From the NCBI GenBank assembly GCA_027625915.1, contig JANTQA010000057.1, positions 806,001 through 870,000 on the forward strand: a stretch of 64,000 bases of DNA, read 5' to 3'. A program made the translations under genes and the position numbers. Origin of the DNA: Anaeramoeba flamelloides. Its lineage: Eukaryota > Metamonada > Anaeramoebidae. The notes under the pieces were generated by a model, which worked only from the letters and a program-made list of their open reading frames with translations, ran no database searches and was not told the DNA's origin. Of the stretch, positions 13,401 through 26,732 are shown piece after piece (within the stretch, counting starts at the first letter, position 1; every line of letters starts with the position of its first letter).

Positions 13401-15067
13401 CAAATAATAATAATATTAATGATATTGATATTTCTGAAATGGGCAAATTCACCATTTTTGTTTCGAATAAGCACACAATTGAAATTTGGAAAACGCTTTC
13501 GAAAAAATTAGACAAAAAATTGACAGGGCATAATTGTCCAATAAATTGTATTAAATTTTTTAATAATCAACTGATCATCAGCGGTGATAATAATGGGATG
13601 ATCTTTATTTGGGAATTTGAAACGGGCAAATTATTAAAAAAAATTAATGCTTTTAATAACAAGCCAATAAATAATTTATTAATTTTTGGCAATGATTTAG
13701 ATTCTCTTTATTTAATTGTTTCTTCATGTAACAATGCCAAAGAAAAGAACACGAACGATAACGATAACGATAATGATAACATTAAAATAATTCGTTTAAA
13801 GGATGGTGATTTGATTTCCACTTTTAATGCACATACAACCAGAATCAATAAAATATGTATTAGCCAAATCAAAAAAATTGCCGTATCCTGTTCAATAGAT
13901 GGCCAAGTTTATGCGTGGCAAATCCAAACTGGTAGAAAAATATGTACATTATTTAATGGAGGGTTAAAAATAAATACATGCACCTTTTCGGAAAAGGATA
14001 ATTCTTTAATAATTGGGATGGAAAATGGCACAATTAGAATTTATACCTTCAATTTTTCAGTAAATTCTAGGATTATTAAAAAAAAGCAATTAACGAAATC
14101 AAAATCGCAGACAAATGTCGATTCCACATTAATCAACGATTTAATTAATTCAATGAAGGATAATTATAGAATTGGCCATACAAAGCCCGTTAACAAAATC
14201 GTAGTTTCACCAAATAACAAATGGATTGTTACCTGTGGAAAGGATTTGGCCATCAAAGTATGGAATAATGAATCATTCCGTTCATTTGGAAAAATGTTTT
14301 ACTCGAATAATGCCTTTGAAACAAAATTAAGATCAATCAAGTCAATCCATTTTTCTAAAAATTCTGATTTCATTTTAACTGGTGGAAGCTCACCAGGAAC
14401 TTTGCTATATTGGTCGATTGCTAAAAAAAATTTACAAAAAATTTATCAAATACATGATCAAGATGCCTATATCACTTCGATCCAATTGCTCAAAGACAAT
14501 GAAACCATTTTAACCGGTGATTCACTCGGTAAAATTATATTATGGAATTTAAAAAGCAGCTCAATAATAAAGCAATTTAATCAACATGAATTGAAAATAA
14601 TATCATTAATAGTATTCCCAGATGAAAAACAATTCATTTCCCTTTCCAAAGATAAAACTATCAGAATTTGGAATATTCAAAATAATTCAAGTCAATTAAT
14701 AAAATTAGATCATGTTGCCAATTCCATTTGCTTATTGCCAGATCTTAAAAATATCATAATTATTCAAAATTCACCTCAAATATTAAAATATAATTTAACC
14801 ACGAAAGATTCCAAATTATTATTGACTTCTAATTCTTATGAAAAAGTTAAAGATTTATCCCTTGTTTCAGAGAATTTAATCTTTTTTGTCTCGGGATGTA
14901 AAGGAATTTTATTCGATTTGGAGAAAAATCTAATACTTTCTGAAATAATATTGGATAATTATTTAGTTTCTTGTTCTTCTTTGAAAAAAAATAATTACCA
15001 TATAATTATTATTGGCGACGAAGCAGGATTAGTACATTTCTTAAAAGTAATGAAAGTTAAAAAGTAA
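7175..15067 (+). CDS. PH - ankyrin-like - WD40 protein, 3 exons
   Basis: Proposed exons are 7175-7375, 11320-11682 and 11807-15067, all phase 0, giving 1,274 residues. Exon 2 holds a PH domain (about residues 70-190): it opens RKQGWLMKS, continues KKWKKKFTVL and ends in an ENWVKWINLII helix. PH domains bind phosphoinositides or proteins at membranes. Exon 3 has a helical part with ankyrin-like repeats (about 290-480, for example GLIFLLNSGCNVNW) and then, from about residue 635, at least ten WD40 blades (DQKVIFWNL, DNNGMIFIWEF, DLAIKVWN, DKTIRIWNI) that would form two propellers. Exon 2 has no start codon before the PH core, so an upstream exon is needed. The ATG exon at 7175 ends in AAG/GTAATT and joins in phase to AAAG/GAT. 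The 3.9 kb intron is inferred; the 124-nt second intron (GTAAGA...AAATAG) is firm. Likely a membrane-associated scaffold; no BEACH domain is present. Confidence 0.75.
8960..9240 (+). repeat. A-rich direct repeat, left copy
   Basis: Shares CTCAATTTTC, AATGTTAATT, long GAAAAAG runs, AAAAAAAAGTAAAAAGAC and GATCTAAAAATTG in the same order with 10560-10790. The pair brackets the CACTA-like element. It could be a duplicated segment or a decayed element. Confidence 0.5.
9769..10485. mobile_element. CACTA-like non-autonomous element, copy 1 (717 bp)
   Basis: Begins CACTACAAGGAAAATTT and ends with the inverted form AAATTTTCCTTGTAGTG. The last bases are expanded to four GTAGT units. It is flanked by TT on both sides (2-bp target duplication). 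The interior matches 34694-35387 (inverted) and 53035-53733 (direct). The CACTACAAG end is the hallmark of the CACTA/EnSpm superfamily. There is no transposase, so it is a MITE mobilised in trans. Confidence 0.85.
10560..10790 (+). repeat. A-rich direct repeat, right copy
   Basis: Partner of 8960-9240 (see that entry). Just downstream, at 10826-10848, lies a single CTTTGACTGAAAAAGAGTTTA end that matches the terminus of element B, without a visible partner end. Confidence 0.45.
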
Positions 15068-15239
15068 AAAAAAATAAAAAATTATTTTTAAAAATTATTA
15101 TTAATATATTTTAAAAAATAATTATAATGAAAAATATAATATAAAAATTTAATCTTGTTTTTTTTTTTTCTCATTTTAAAATAATTTTAATTCTATAATA
15201 AAAAATAAAAAATATTATTTTTATTTTATTTTTTTTCCT

Positions 15240-15660
15240 TGAAAAAGTGATTACTAAAAGTTCACCTAGGCACTTCACGTTAGGTTTTTTTTACTTTAAG
15301 AAATAAAAAAAAAATTTAACAAAATTTTTGGTTTATTTCTCAAATTAAAAAAAACCAAGGCACTTCACGTTAGGATTTCGAGATTATAAAAGAATTGAGT
15401 AAAATATTTTGAATTTTAGAAAATCTTTGTTGTTTTTTTAAAAGTTTTTTGTTAATTTAGGAAATAAATAGAATTTTTCATTAAAACAAAAAATCTCAAT
15501 AAAAATATTGTGTGCTTTTTTTTTAATTTTAGAAAAAATGAAAATCCTCAGAAAGGGTCTTTTTATTTCTCAAATGAAAAAAAAACACATACACTTGATG
15601 AAACTTTATTGACAAGAATCCCGAATTTTAAATTTAAAATATTGTCGAATCGAGTGAGAG
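15240..15660. repeat. AGGCACTTCACGTTAGG hairpin repeat
   Basis: AGGCACTTCACGTTAGG occurs twice about 92 bp apart, separated by AGGTTTTTTTTAC...AAAAAACC-type foldback sequence. It is the same family as the arrays at 20045-20640 and near 31813, where AGTGCCGTCAAGTGCCTAGG is found. Function unknown. Confidence 0.55.
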
Positions 15661-15879
15661 AGCGAATCTAGTCAATTCTCTCAAGAATCGGATCCACTTT
15701 GTAAATTGAGAAAGATTTTGTTTCATTGTTTTTTCAGAATTTATTTATAGAGATTAGGGTATTTTAAATAAATAGAATTTTTTCCTTAAAATTATCAATT
15801 GTTTTGTTATTATTCTGAGCTCAAAATTCTAAAAAAATATCTAGATACAAAATAATAGTACTAACAAGAAAAAGTTATT

Positions 15880-17960
15880 TATAGAAAAATAAGAATTAAT
15901 ATCTCTGATCAAGCCCAACAAACAAATATTCAATCAATTAAAAAAAAATTTTCAGCTAATTGGATTTCTAAAGGAACTCAAAAAATTGAGAATCAAAAAG
16001 TTATTATTGATGAGGAAAATGCTTTATACTTCAAATCAATAAATTACAAAAATGATAAAAGTTTTTTTTTGTACAATTCAAACAATATTTAATAAATGAT
16101 TAATTAATACTACAGACAAAACACTTAAATAAATCAAAAACATATTTCTTTTACTTATCCATAACAATGATAGAAGAAGCAATCCATATAAATTCAAACC
16201 AATCTCTAAAAAATCAAACAGTGTATTTATTCTATTTAAAATGGATTTACCTATCAATTGGAACTATTATAGGCCTTACTGAAAAAAAAAAAAAATCACA
16301 ATTTGAAGTTAGTAAATAAGAATTTTATTTCAAATATTTTTATAAGTATAATAAATTTCCTAAAGAAAATCTGAAAGAGAATATTTTTCAGTGTAATTAT
16401 AGATATCGCTAAATCATTCAACCAAGTTAGCCATGAACTAATAAGACTCACGGCAAATAAATTTATTAAAAATTTCATCTTAAAATATTACTTAGGTAAA
16501 GGAAGGGGGGTTTATGACGAGAAACACAAAAAACTAATATCATTAGTTATATAAAACACCTCCTTTTTGAAAAAAACGAGTTTCTAAGTCATATATCCAA
16601 CTTTTAGTAACTAATCATATTTTAATTATGAAAGCAAATATCACATTTGTATAACCCAGAATCTTATTACTTATTTATTAAATAATTAAAGAATCCGTAA
16701 TCAACTTCAATAAATAATACTAAAAAAAATTATTCTATAAAATCAAAGTAAAGTTAATTATTTTTAAATTTTCTTTGAAAAGAAAAAATAAATAAAATAG
16801 ACAATGAAAAAAAAAGTTCAAAGCAGCATTCGAAAGATATAAATATATTTTAAAAATTCTCAATTCCCAATTCCGGAATTAGATTGAGGTGAATTATTTC
16901 AGAAAGTTTATGCCAATTATATTATCGATTGAACATATTCAACTATTCAAAAAATGAATTAAAATGTATAATCAACTTGGATTAATCTTAGATTACCACC
17001 AGTTCCACTTTTAAGGCACAAACCACCATGAAATTTAAGGCACAAAAAAAAATCCCAAATTAAGGCACAAAATTCAGATTCTAGTAAACTAAATTGTAAA
17101 AAAAAAATTCCAAATTTTGTGTATTAATTTGAGATTTTTTGTTCTTAAATTTCCTTGAAAGTTTGTACCTTAAAAGTGGAACTGATGGTAAGATTAATAT
17201 TAAAAGTACAAAAAGTTAAAACAATTAATATTATTGATAAATGTCATGGATTTATTTTCATAAATCTATGTATAAACAAAGTAAAACACCAAACTGATTC
17301 AAAAATTATATCAATCAAATTTGATACAATCCCTTTACCTAATAAATTATGATTTTAGGCTGTTTTAGGAAATTATTGATATAAAGCATTATAAAATCGA
17401 AAATACTAAACAAAGTGTAAAACAGATTCTTAGATGTAAAATACAATTTCTGAAAAATTATTTTAAAAATTGTCTAAATTCAAATAAAGGTTGGTAATTA
17501 TTTTAATATTATAAAATAATTCTTTAACAAATCAAAACAAATCAAATTGTTTAAAAAATATCCCAATCATAAATCTTACGGACCGTTCCTGGAATTTCGA
17601 TCATTTATTGACGAACTAATAGATATTTGAAGTTTTCTAAATGAAAATAATTTTGAATATGATCCTTGCTAGTTCAAATACAAAAAAAAAAAACACAAAA
17701 ACATTATAGAGAATTTAGATCATTTCATCTGGCGATGTCCTAAAGACTAAAGTTTTAGAAGAGAAAAGAATTTCTCAAAACAAATTCAAGTAAAAAAAAA
17801 CAAAGTACAAATAACCAACACAATAAACAAAAAAACGATCGTATTTTTATTATGCCTATTGTAAATCATGATGAATTTTATGAATCTTCAGATTTTCTCT
17901 TAGGTATCTCTTGAATTAATATCTACACCCTATTTGAAAAACATTGACCCATTAAAAATC
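15880..17960 (+). mobile_element. Decayed non-LTR retrotransposon (LINE) relic
   Basis: A + frame at 16390-16470 reads VIIDIAKSFNQVSHELI, like the reverse transcriptase motif (D..KAFD.V.H..L) of LINEs. About 200 bp before it, a frame reads LPINWNYYRP, like the upstream LINE RT motif. Near 17700 a frame reads IIENLDHFIWRCPKD, like the C-terminal HxxWxCP motif of LINE ORF2. All are interrupted by stops, so it is a dead element. The foldback at 16981-17200 appears inserted into it. Boundaries are approximate. Confidence 0.5.
16981..17200. mobile_element. Foldback element K, copy 1 (about 220 bp)
   Basis: The ends are near-perfect inverted repeats: ATTAATCTTA...CAGTTCCACTTTTAAGG and CCTTAAAAGTGGAACTG...TAAGATTAAT. 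Three TTAAGGCACAAA-type words lie inside. A second copy lies at 31165-31356. No coding capacity; MITE-like hairpin. Confidence 0.7.
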
Positions 17961-18200
17961 AAATTTTGAAAAAAAATATTTTTTATAAATTGAATTTATC
18001 TATTATAATAAAATAATCACTATTTTAATATTCCTTTCCATACAGTTGAAATATTTGTTTTTCAATTAAAAAGAAATAAATAAAAAAAATTAAAAACAAA
18101 ATAAATAAAAATTGAGCCATTTATTATGAAATATAGTTTATTTTAAAAACAACAAATACGATTATTGCATAGGCGTTGCTTTTTCTACCCTACCTATCTC

Positions 18201-18213
18201 CCCCCCCCCCCTC
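18201..18213 (+). repeat. C13 homopolymer
   Basis: A run of 13 C in sequence where G and C are otherwise scarce, within a pyrimidine-rich patch (about 18188-18225). It could be a sequence feature or an assembly weak point. Confidence 0.8.
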
Positions 18214-18953
18214 CATTCCTTCTCGTTACTTATTAGTTACCCCTTTATGTATATATGATATATCCTTATCCAAAAGTAATTTACATACTTTAAGAGTTTA
18301 ATTTTTCATTAAAAAAGTATTTAACCGTTACTAAAAACATGTTATTATTTCGATGAATTAATGACTTGAAAACTTTGATTTTTAATAAAATGAAAAAAAT
18401 CTTTTTTTTTTTTGCTGCCTTTTTAAGTTTAAAAATAATTTTTATTTATTTTTTCTTAAAGAAAAAATAGGAAGTTTATAAATAAGATGTCTCTTAAAAT
18501 AAAACCATCAATTTATTTTCATTTTTTATTTGCACTTTTTATCATTGTTATGATGAACCAACATACCTATTAGGGGTTATATTGTTGATGAGTGATGATT
18601 TTTATTAAATTGTTCGAAAAGTAATTTTTTTCGGAAATGTGTCAGTTGTGTTTGGAATGGCATAGATAATTTTTAATCATAATTTAAAATTTTACAAACA
18701 TGGAAAAGCTATAAAAATAAAAATAAAGTAATGTAAAATATTTTTAATTTACCTTTATTGATCAATAGAGAAAATATAAATAAAAAAAAATGATAATAAA
18801 TATTTTTCTTTATTCTATAATACTATTTATATATTAATGAAAAAAAGCAGCAATAATAATTCAAAGAAAATATTTTGTAATGTATCCTAGAATATTATGA
18901 TTTTTTTTTTTTACATTTTGAAAACATAAATAATATTTATTTTTGATTAACAA

Positions 18954-21900
18954 TTATTTATATGATGTAAGATTGTCACTAACATTGGATAATTTATGAT
19001 CTAAAACTTTAAAAGCAGTTAGCACAATTTCAGAAGGCACGAGTGAACCAGTCGACTATTTTTTAAAAAATATTAAATAAAAGAAAATTAAATAATAATG
19101 TATAAATAAATTTTGTGTCATAAAAATTTAAAGTTATGAAAGACATTATCTAGCCAATAAAATCAATAATTCAAGAGGATTATTGATCGAAAATTGATAG
19201 AAAATATTTTTTTTTTTTTTTTAATTTTTTATTATTTTTTGCATTTTGATTATGCTTATGTTTATTATATTTAAATGAAAAGAGTTCTAAAAACAATTAT
19301 ACAATAATAATATTGATAATTTTCATGTTTTAAATTAATAAATTTTTTTTTACAAATTTACAATTCTCAATATGAGATTTGGTTTTGATTTTACTTTAAA
19401 ATCATATTTTTCAAGTTCCTCTTAAAAATTGAAATTCTAATTTATTAAAATGAATTTCCATTTTCAGAAATTTATTTTTTTCAATAGAAAATGTTTAAAA
19501 TTAATATTTTAGAAATATTATTTAATATCAGATTCCAAATTCAAAACTTAGAAATACTTTATATAAACCCAATTTCAGAAATAATTGTACTGAATTATAC
19601 ATCTAAAAACAAAATAATTTTCAAAATATTTTAAAGTATTATATAATTTTCAATTCATAATATTTGAAAAATTTTCAAGTTTTTATTATTTTTCCATTAA
19701 ATTTTTTAATCTCTTTTTTTTTCAGAAAACTAAATTGAGTTTAAAATACTTCTAATGACTGTAATTAAAAGGTTCTTTTGACTACTCTTTGAATTAATAG
19801 TCACAAATTTAGTCACTTCAAAAACCTCTCTTTAACAGATTAAGAGCTCTTGAGCACTTAACCCTTACAAACAAATCCAATCCAATTTCTCTTTTTTTTT
19901 AGGCTTTTCTTTCCCTTTTTCTTGTATTGTTTAAAAATATAATTTTTCTTTTCATTTTTCAAAGAAAAGCGTTCCTATGAGTTAAAATTTTGCCTACATT
20001 ATTGCACTGATAAAAAACTCTAAATAAACTTTGTATTTCAGAAAGTACCGTCAAGTGCCTTATAGTGCTGTCAAGTGCCTTATAGTGCTGTCAAGTGCCT
20101 AGGTTTTTTTTTTATTTCTCAAATTAAAAAAAACCCAATGGAAGTGTCCGTCAAGTGCCGTAGAGTGCCGTCAAGTGCCTAGGTTTTTTTTAATTTTTGA
20201 AATGAAAAGAAAATTTTTATTCAATTTTCTTTTTATTTCAAAAAGTAAAAAAAAACCTAACAGCGGTTTTCTTGAGGTTTTCTGTTTCATGTGTAAAGTG
20301 TTCTAGGTTTTTTTTAATTTTTGAAATGAAAAGAAAATTTTTATTCAATTTTCTTTTTATTTCAAAAAGTAAAAAAAACCTAACAGCGGTTTTCTTGAGG
20401 TTTTCTGTTTCATGTGTAAAGTGTTCTAGGTTTTTTTTACTTTTTGAAATAAACAGAAAATTTTAATAAATTTTCGGTTTATTACAAAAAGCAAAAAAAA
20501 AACCTAACGAAAATCTATTGATTTTCCAAATAAACAGAAAACTCAAGAAAACCTAACGGCGGTTTTCCAGAATTCAAAAGAATAAAGTAAAATAAAAGAT
20601 TTAACTCAATTCTTTTAAATTCTGGAAACCTAATGGCGTTTTTTTTTTACTTTTTGTTTTTGCTTCGAAAATCAATTGATTTTCTAATAAAAACAAAAAT
20701 TAAAAAAAAACTAAGGGTAAACAGGAGATATTTTGTTGAATCACCTCTCTTCAATAAAAAAATAAAAAAAATTTTAAAGTTTTTTAATATAAACTCCATT
20801 CCAAAAATTTGGATACATCCAAAAGAAAAAATAGGCAAAAAAAACCTAATTTTTTTCTATTTTCCAAACAGAATATTAAATCAAATTTTAGTAACCGAGT
20901 ATTAATGATTTTTTATGTAATCATTTTTATCAAAATAAAAGAAAAAAAAAATAAAAAAAAATAAAAATATTTTTTGTTCAAAATTATGGAGATGAGCTGA
21001 ACAAAAAATTATATTGCTAAATTTCTAAAAAATCCACCAACAATTGTTGATCGAACACTGATAAGATACCATCGACTAATCATATGTTATTTTTCTATTT
21101 AACTGGACTCAACTTTAACCTTATACCAACTATTGTTAATCGATTTTATGATCAAACGAAACAGATTATGTAACTGGAATAAAGAAACGAAAATAAAAAA
21201 CAGAATAAACAAAAAAATGATAAAAATGTTTTGTTAAAATTAAAATTATTTCCAAATTGAATGTAAAGTGTATTATTGTTCTTCTTTAAATTATTTTCAC
21301 CTGTGTCCAAAATTTTGGAATTTTTTTTTATTGTTTAGGGTTAAATGAAAGAATCATTTAATCATGCAATGATGAAAATTTGAAGTGACAAAGTTTGAGA
21401 CTTCCAATTCAAAGAGTATTCAAAATAGACACAGACACAGCCATTAGAAGTATTTGAAACTTAATTTACTTTTCTAAAAAAATTTTTTTGGAATTTAGTT
21501 TGTTTCATTATTTTTTGGAGTTATTATTTTTTGGTTGATGTATCCTTTAAAATTTATTTCAAAAAAAAATTTTTGAAAAATATTCAATTTGCAGATGTGA
21601 TTTATTGGAGTATTTTTTAAACAAAGTACATTTTTAAACAATAAGAAAAATAAATCGAAACTTGCTTTTATTACTTAAAACCTGATTTGAAGTTGATGCA
21701 AATGCATTTTATTGGAAATTTTCTTTAATTTCAAAATTGACTTTTTTTATTATGGTGTTTCAAAACTTTTTTTTTTATTTTGTAATTTGACATGAAACTT
21801 AATTTTTTTGTAGATTATAAACCGATATTAAATTATTTGATTATAATTAAATAGTATGAATATGAAATACAAGAGAGAAGGGGAAAAAGTGAAGCCATTT

Positions 21901-22061
21901 TGAATGGATTTTTGTTACAAAATGGTAAAAAAGTGTTCTACAATTTTGTGAAATAAAGTTTAGTTGTAATATAAATATAAATATTTATTTTAATGTATGA
22001 AAATTAAAAAAAAAAATTCTATTTTTTATCATTTTTCTCTATAAATTAACTTTCAGTGAAT

Positions 22062-22098
<37 letters not shown>

Positions 22099-25000
22099 GT
22101 TTCGGTGGCTGTTCTTTTCTTTGTAAAAATATTATTTGAACAAAAATTATTAAATATTTGAATTATTGGTTTATCAAAAAATTCAATTAAATTTCAGAAT
22201 AAAATAGAAAAACATGAAGAAAACTAGACACTATACAACATTCTTAGGGACTTTATTATAGTTTTGGGCATTTTCCTAATTTCTAAATTTTTGTTTCAAA
22301 ATTTCATTAAGGATTCAAATACATGTATGTATATGCATCGATTAATAACCAATGAAAAAATAGTAAAAAAATAAAGATTTTTTTGAGTTGATATTTATAA
22401 ATTGTTTGTTTTTGTTAGTATTTCTAAATATTTTTTTAATTGATATTTATAAAGATTTTTTTGAGTTGATATTTAACAGCAGTAAATTTACCATTTTTTT
22501 TTTCAGAAAATAAAAAAAATAAAAATAAAAAACTTTTTGAAAAATTATAAATTCTAAAAAAGAAAAAAATCGTTACTTCTACAGAAAAATAAAAACGCGA
22601 AGTATCAGGCTCAATTGTTAGAAGATCATTGTATCCCAAATCCTCGGCTTTACGTATACACAATTCGCAAAACATACATTGTCTTGGTTCTTCAATTTCA
22701 ACTTGATTGGATATTTCTTGATATTTAAAAACTTTAGTTGGACAAGAATCAACAAAAGTTTCTTTATCTTCTTCAAGTAAAGTGTCCATTAAATTAGTAT
22801 TCATTTTAATTGTGGGGCCGTAACGGAAAGTAGCTACACAAACTGGTGACCATTTTGCATGTTCTTTTCCAAATCCCTATTTTTGTTTAATTTGAATTGA
22901 ACAATAACATTAATTTTGATAAATATCAAAAAGGTTTTTGTTAGGGTTTAAATAATAAGATATAATCAAAAAAAGTAAAAAAATGATGAAATGAAATTTT
23001 TAGTAAAACATATTTTGGAATGTAATTTTTAGGAGGAAACAAATTAGATCATGTGATTTCTTTGGTACAAATATACTATATATCTTTTAGTTCTAGTCAT
23101 AAAAAAAAAATAAAAAAAATGATGACAAAGAATTTTACATAACATACTCCAATAAGACTATTTATTTTTTCAAAAAACATTTTTGAATGAATATTTTCAT
23201 TCATAAAACCATTTTAAAGATATTTTAAATATTTAAAACTTTCTGTTACAATTTTTCTGGATTAATAATTTTTGGATCGATGTGATGATGATAATTTTTG
23301 TTAAAATAAATTATTTTTTAAAAAAAAAAAAAATAGTTGGTTTGATAGTAATACATGATCAAATGTTTGGAGATGGTTTGATCTTAATTATGAAAGGTAC
23401 AATTATTGAAATAAATTATCAATGAGAAAAAAATTTTTTAAATTATAGGAGATTTTGGAATGAATATAAATAATGAAAAAAAAAAAAAAAAATCAATTTC
23501 TAACAAAAAAAATATTATATCTTGGTATTTGACTTTATAAAAAAAAATAGCACTGAATTATAATTTTGAAAAAATTAATAAAGTAGTTTTTAAAAAGTGT
23601 GATCAAAAAAAGTTTTTAGTAAAGAGTTAAAAATAGCTCTAGTTAAGTTTGTCAACTATTTTATAGATACATTTCAAAATAGCTCCATTGAATTTTGTTG
23701 ATTGTTTTTTCGATAATTTTGAAAACTTTTTTGTCATACTGTTTTAAAATGAGATCTTAATTTTAAAAAATAAATTAATATTTTTAATTTTATTCAACTT
23801 TAAGAAAATAAAAGATATCATTTTGTGTCCAATTTCTCAAAATTACTAATTTTTGATGGCTAAATGTGACAAAATTTAGAAAAAAAAGAGTTTTCAATAC
23901 TAAAGATTTTTTGGAATTAAAATCAGAGAAAGTACTAATTTTGTAACAGTATAGCTGTTTTAAAAAAAGTGAGAATTCAAAGTTTTATAAGTGGTACTTA
24001 ATACTGTCTAATTCGTACATTTTAGTCAGTTTGGGTAATACTTGAGAAAATTTTTAGTTTGCACTTTTTTTGAAAGAGCTCTAATCAATTTTTTTTTTTG
24101 TTATTTCCACAAAATTGATTATACTTATAAGTCAAGAGAAACATTTTCTAAATTGTTTATCTAATTTTTTTTTTGGGTGTTTTCGATTTGTTAAAAAATC
24201 CAAAAGAATCAAAAAAAAATTGTTCACTAAGATTGTTTCACTGGACCGACCTCGATTTTTTTGGAAATTCTTTAATTATTAACCAATTTTGATAAAATTT
24301 TATAATTATAGTAGTATTTGGGATAACAAAATCAAATATAAGAATAAAAGGGTCAGGAACATCAGTTCTTCAAAACATTAATTAAAGGGATTTTTATTGT
24401 AAAAATAATCCCATTCGCCAATCTCAAAATACATCTAATAATTTTTATTCTTAGATATCTGAAATAATTTTTTATATATACTAAGTCGATTTCATTTCGG
24501 TAGAATTCATTTTGAGGGCTTTTATTTAACTAAAATTGAATTTTTAAATTTATGTGTCAAATTAAAAACTTTTTAAAAATCAAAAGTAATTTTTGACAAA
24601 TAAAAAAATCCAAAGAAACTAAAATTTCAAAGAGAGACAATAAAAAGAATCTTTAAAACTCATAATCAACAACAAGTAAAAAACACACCACATTAAATAT
24701 TAATTTATACTATTTTTCAGTCAAAGGTGTCCAGTTGTAATGTGTGAATTACACGTGTTTAAAGAGTTTGCATAGATATTAGAAGAAAAAATTTATTTTG
24801 AAAATTTTCAAAATTGAAATCATTTTTCCACATTTTTGCACATTTTTGAGATTTTTTTTTAAAAACTTAATTTCAGTTGCAAAAAATTTATTTATTGCAA
24901 GATCAATAGTCACTTGGTAAAAATGTGTTATTCTAAGGTTATTGAAACTGTGGAAATGATTGTTGAGAAATCATATTGATTTCTATTAGAATTCTATTCG

Positions 25001-26699
25001 ATCTTTGATCCTGATGATATTTGTTTAATAAATTTGAAAATTTTTCACTTCATTTTCATTTCCTTTTTCAAATAGAGACCACAAATACCAACCTACTTCG
25101 TTTGGGGACTTGATTTGTAAAAGAAAAGTATGAAAAATGAAGTAAAAATTGTTTCCTATTTATTATTCAAATACCAGTAGAAGTTCAAAACAAACATTGT
25201 TAATTTTCTCAATTAACACCTAAGAATTTGAGTTTTTCAATTTTTAAGAAAATCCATTGACTAATTAGTTTTCTTTTAGACAGATATCAACAATTCTTTG
25301 ATGTGCATTATTCTACTTATTTCTTATTTTTTCTTCAAAGGTCAATTATATAAAATAATTGATCTTTGAAAAAAACGTTGGGACTCTTTGACTGAAACAG
25401 AGTTTAGTTTTGAAATATTTCAAAGATAAGAGAAATTATTACCAAATGAAAAAACACTAAAAATTTAAAATGAGAGAATAACTTTGTTTGGAATTAAAAA
25501 AAAAGTTCCTACTTTAGTGATCAACTCATTAAAGAGAAGAAACTCACCCAAAAATTAGTTTCTTAACAAAAATAACAAAATGTTTGTAAACATAGTAAAA
25601 CTGAATCGAAAATTTTAATCGAGACCGATTCACTCAAATCTTGAAATTTAAATGACGTAAAATTTTCTTCCTCATCTATTAAAAAAACAATTTCAAAATG
25701 GAAAATGATTTATCACCCACCACCATAAATTGTCGAGTCATTCTGCATTGAACAAATAAACAAAAAAAAAAATAAAACAAAACAAATTAGTCTTTAGATC
25801 ATTTAGAAAAGAAACCAAATAATATTTCTTTCTCTAATGTTAATAAAGAATTCTGAAATTAAAATTCGAATAATTCGCAAACATTTAATCAAATTTGCCC
25901 CAAGAAGAGAACAAAATCAAAGTTTAGTTTGAATGAGTATAATTTTATCATTAATAATTTCTAATCTGGTTTTAGAAGATTGTTGATGGAAAATCACAAA
26001 ATTCTCTCAAAAAAAAATAAAAAAAAAATGTTTTTCAAAAGTAATGTATTTTTTTAATTAATCAGCAAATTCATCTATTCTTAAATTAATTTTTCGAATT
26101 CAATTCTTTGGTTATTAGTGTCCGGACTCTCTTCTTCAGCTTTTTTAAAAACGTTACTACACACTGCTATACTGTTTGTTTGGAAGAGACAAAGGGATCC
26201 TCATAACAACAGGATAACTTGAGTGTGATCAATCTCCTTGTTTTTCAAGCACTTAAATCATCCAACAACGCGCTATACTCAAGGGGAGGTGTTGACGCTT
26301 AAAATAATGAAAAATGAGATAATATCACGAGAGTATGAATTACGTTCCATTAACAATGAACACTAATTGTTGATACATTCATCAACTCAAAAGATCAAGA
26401 TCATTTTAAGATTTTGAAAAGATAATTCTCGTGCTTCTTTTTTCTTGGGTCCCGTTCACCATAACAAAATTCGAGAAACAAAAATTAAAAATGTGTTGAA
26501 CAGTTTGTAATCCTTTCAACAAAAGGCTTGATTAAAAAATTGATAAAATTAATTACAAGGAAACGAAGTGAAGACTGTTTCAGTGTGTTAATTTCAATTG
26601 CTAAAAATAAATAGACCATCCGTTAATTCTTTTTGTTCAAAAAAAAAGAACTTTTAATTTTTGATCTGTTGTGATTTGCTTTAAAAAAAAATAATAAAA

Positions 26700-26732
<33 letters not shown>

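Larger units (their letters stand above)
15068..18953. other. Intergenic repeats and LINE relic
   Basis: Between the convergent ends of the PH-WD40 gene and RPB3. It contains two copies of AGGCACTTCACGTTAGG (15266 and 15358) around an A/T hairpin, AT-rich hairpins to about 15660, a decayed LINE (about 15880-17960) with a foldback inserted in it, and an isolated C run at 18201-18213. No intact gene is seen. Confidence 0.5.
19056..22576 (-). other. RPB3 intron 2 (3,521 nt)
   Basis: Starts GTAACGATTTTTTTC and ends TTAAAAAATAG on the minus strand. It contains the 20-bp and 124-bp tandem arrays (20045-20550), hairpins to about 20640, dispersed repeat G copy 1 and an A run of about 32 bases near 22066. 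No other exon-like sequence is seen. Confidence 0.88.

Noticed and set aside
11939-15067. TTG at 11939 as the start of a WD40-only gene
   Set aside because: The frame is open upstream to an AAATAG acceptor at 11806 and joins in phase to the PH exon.
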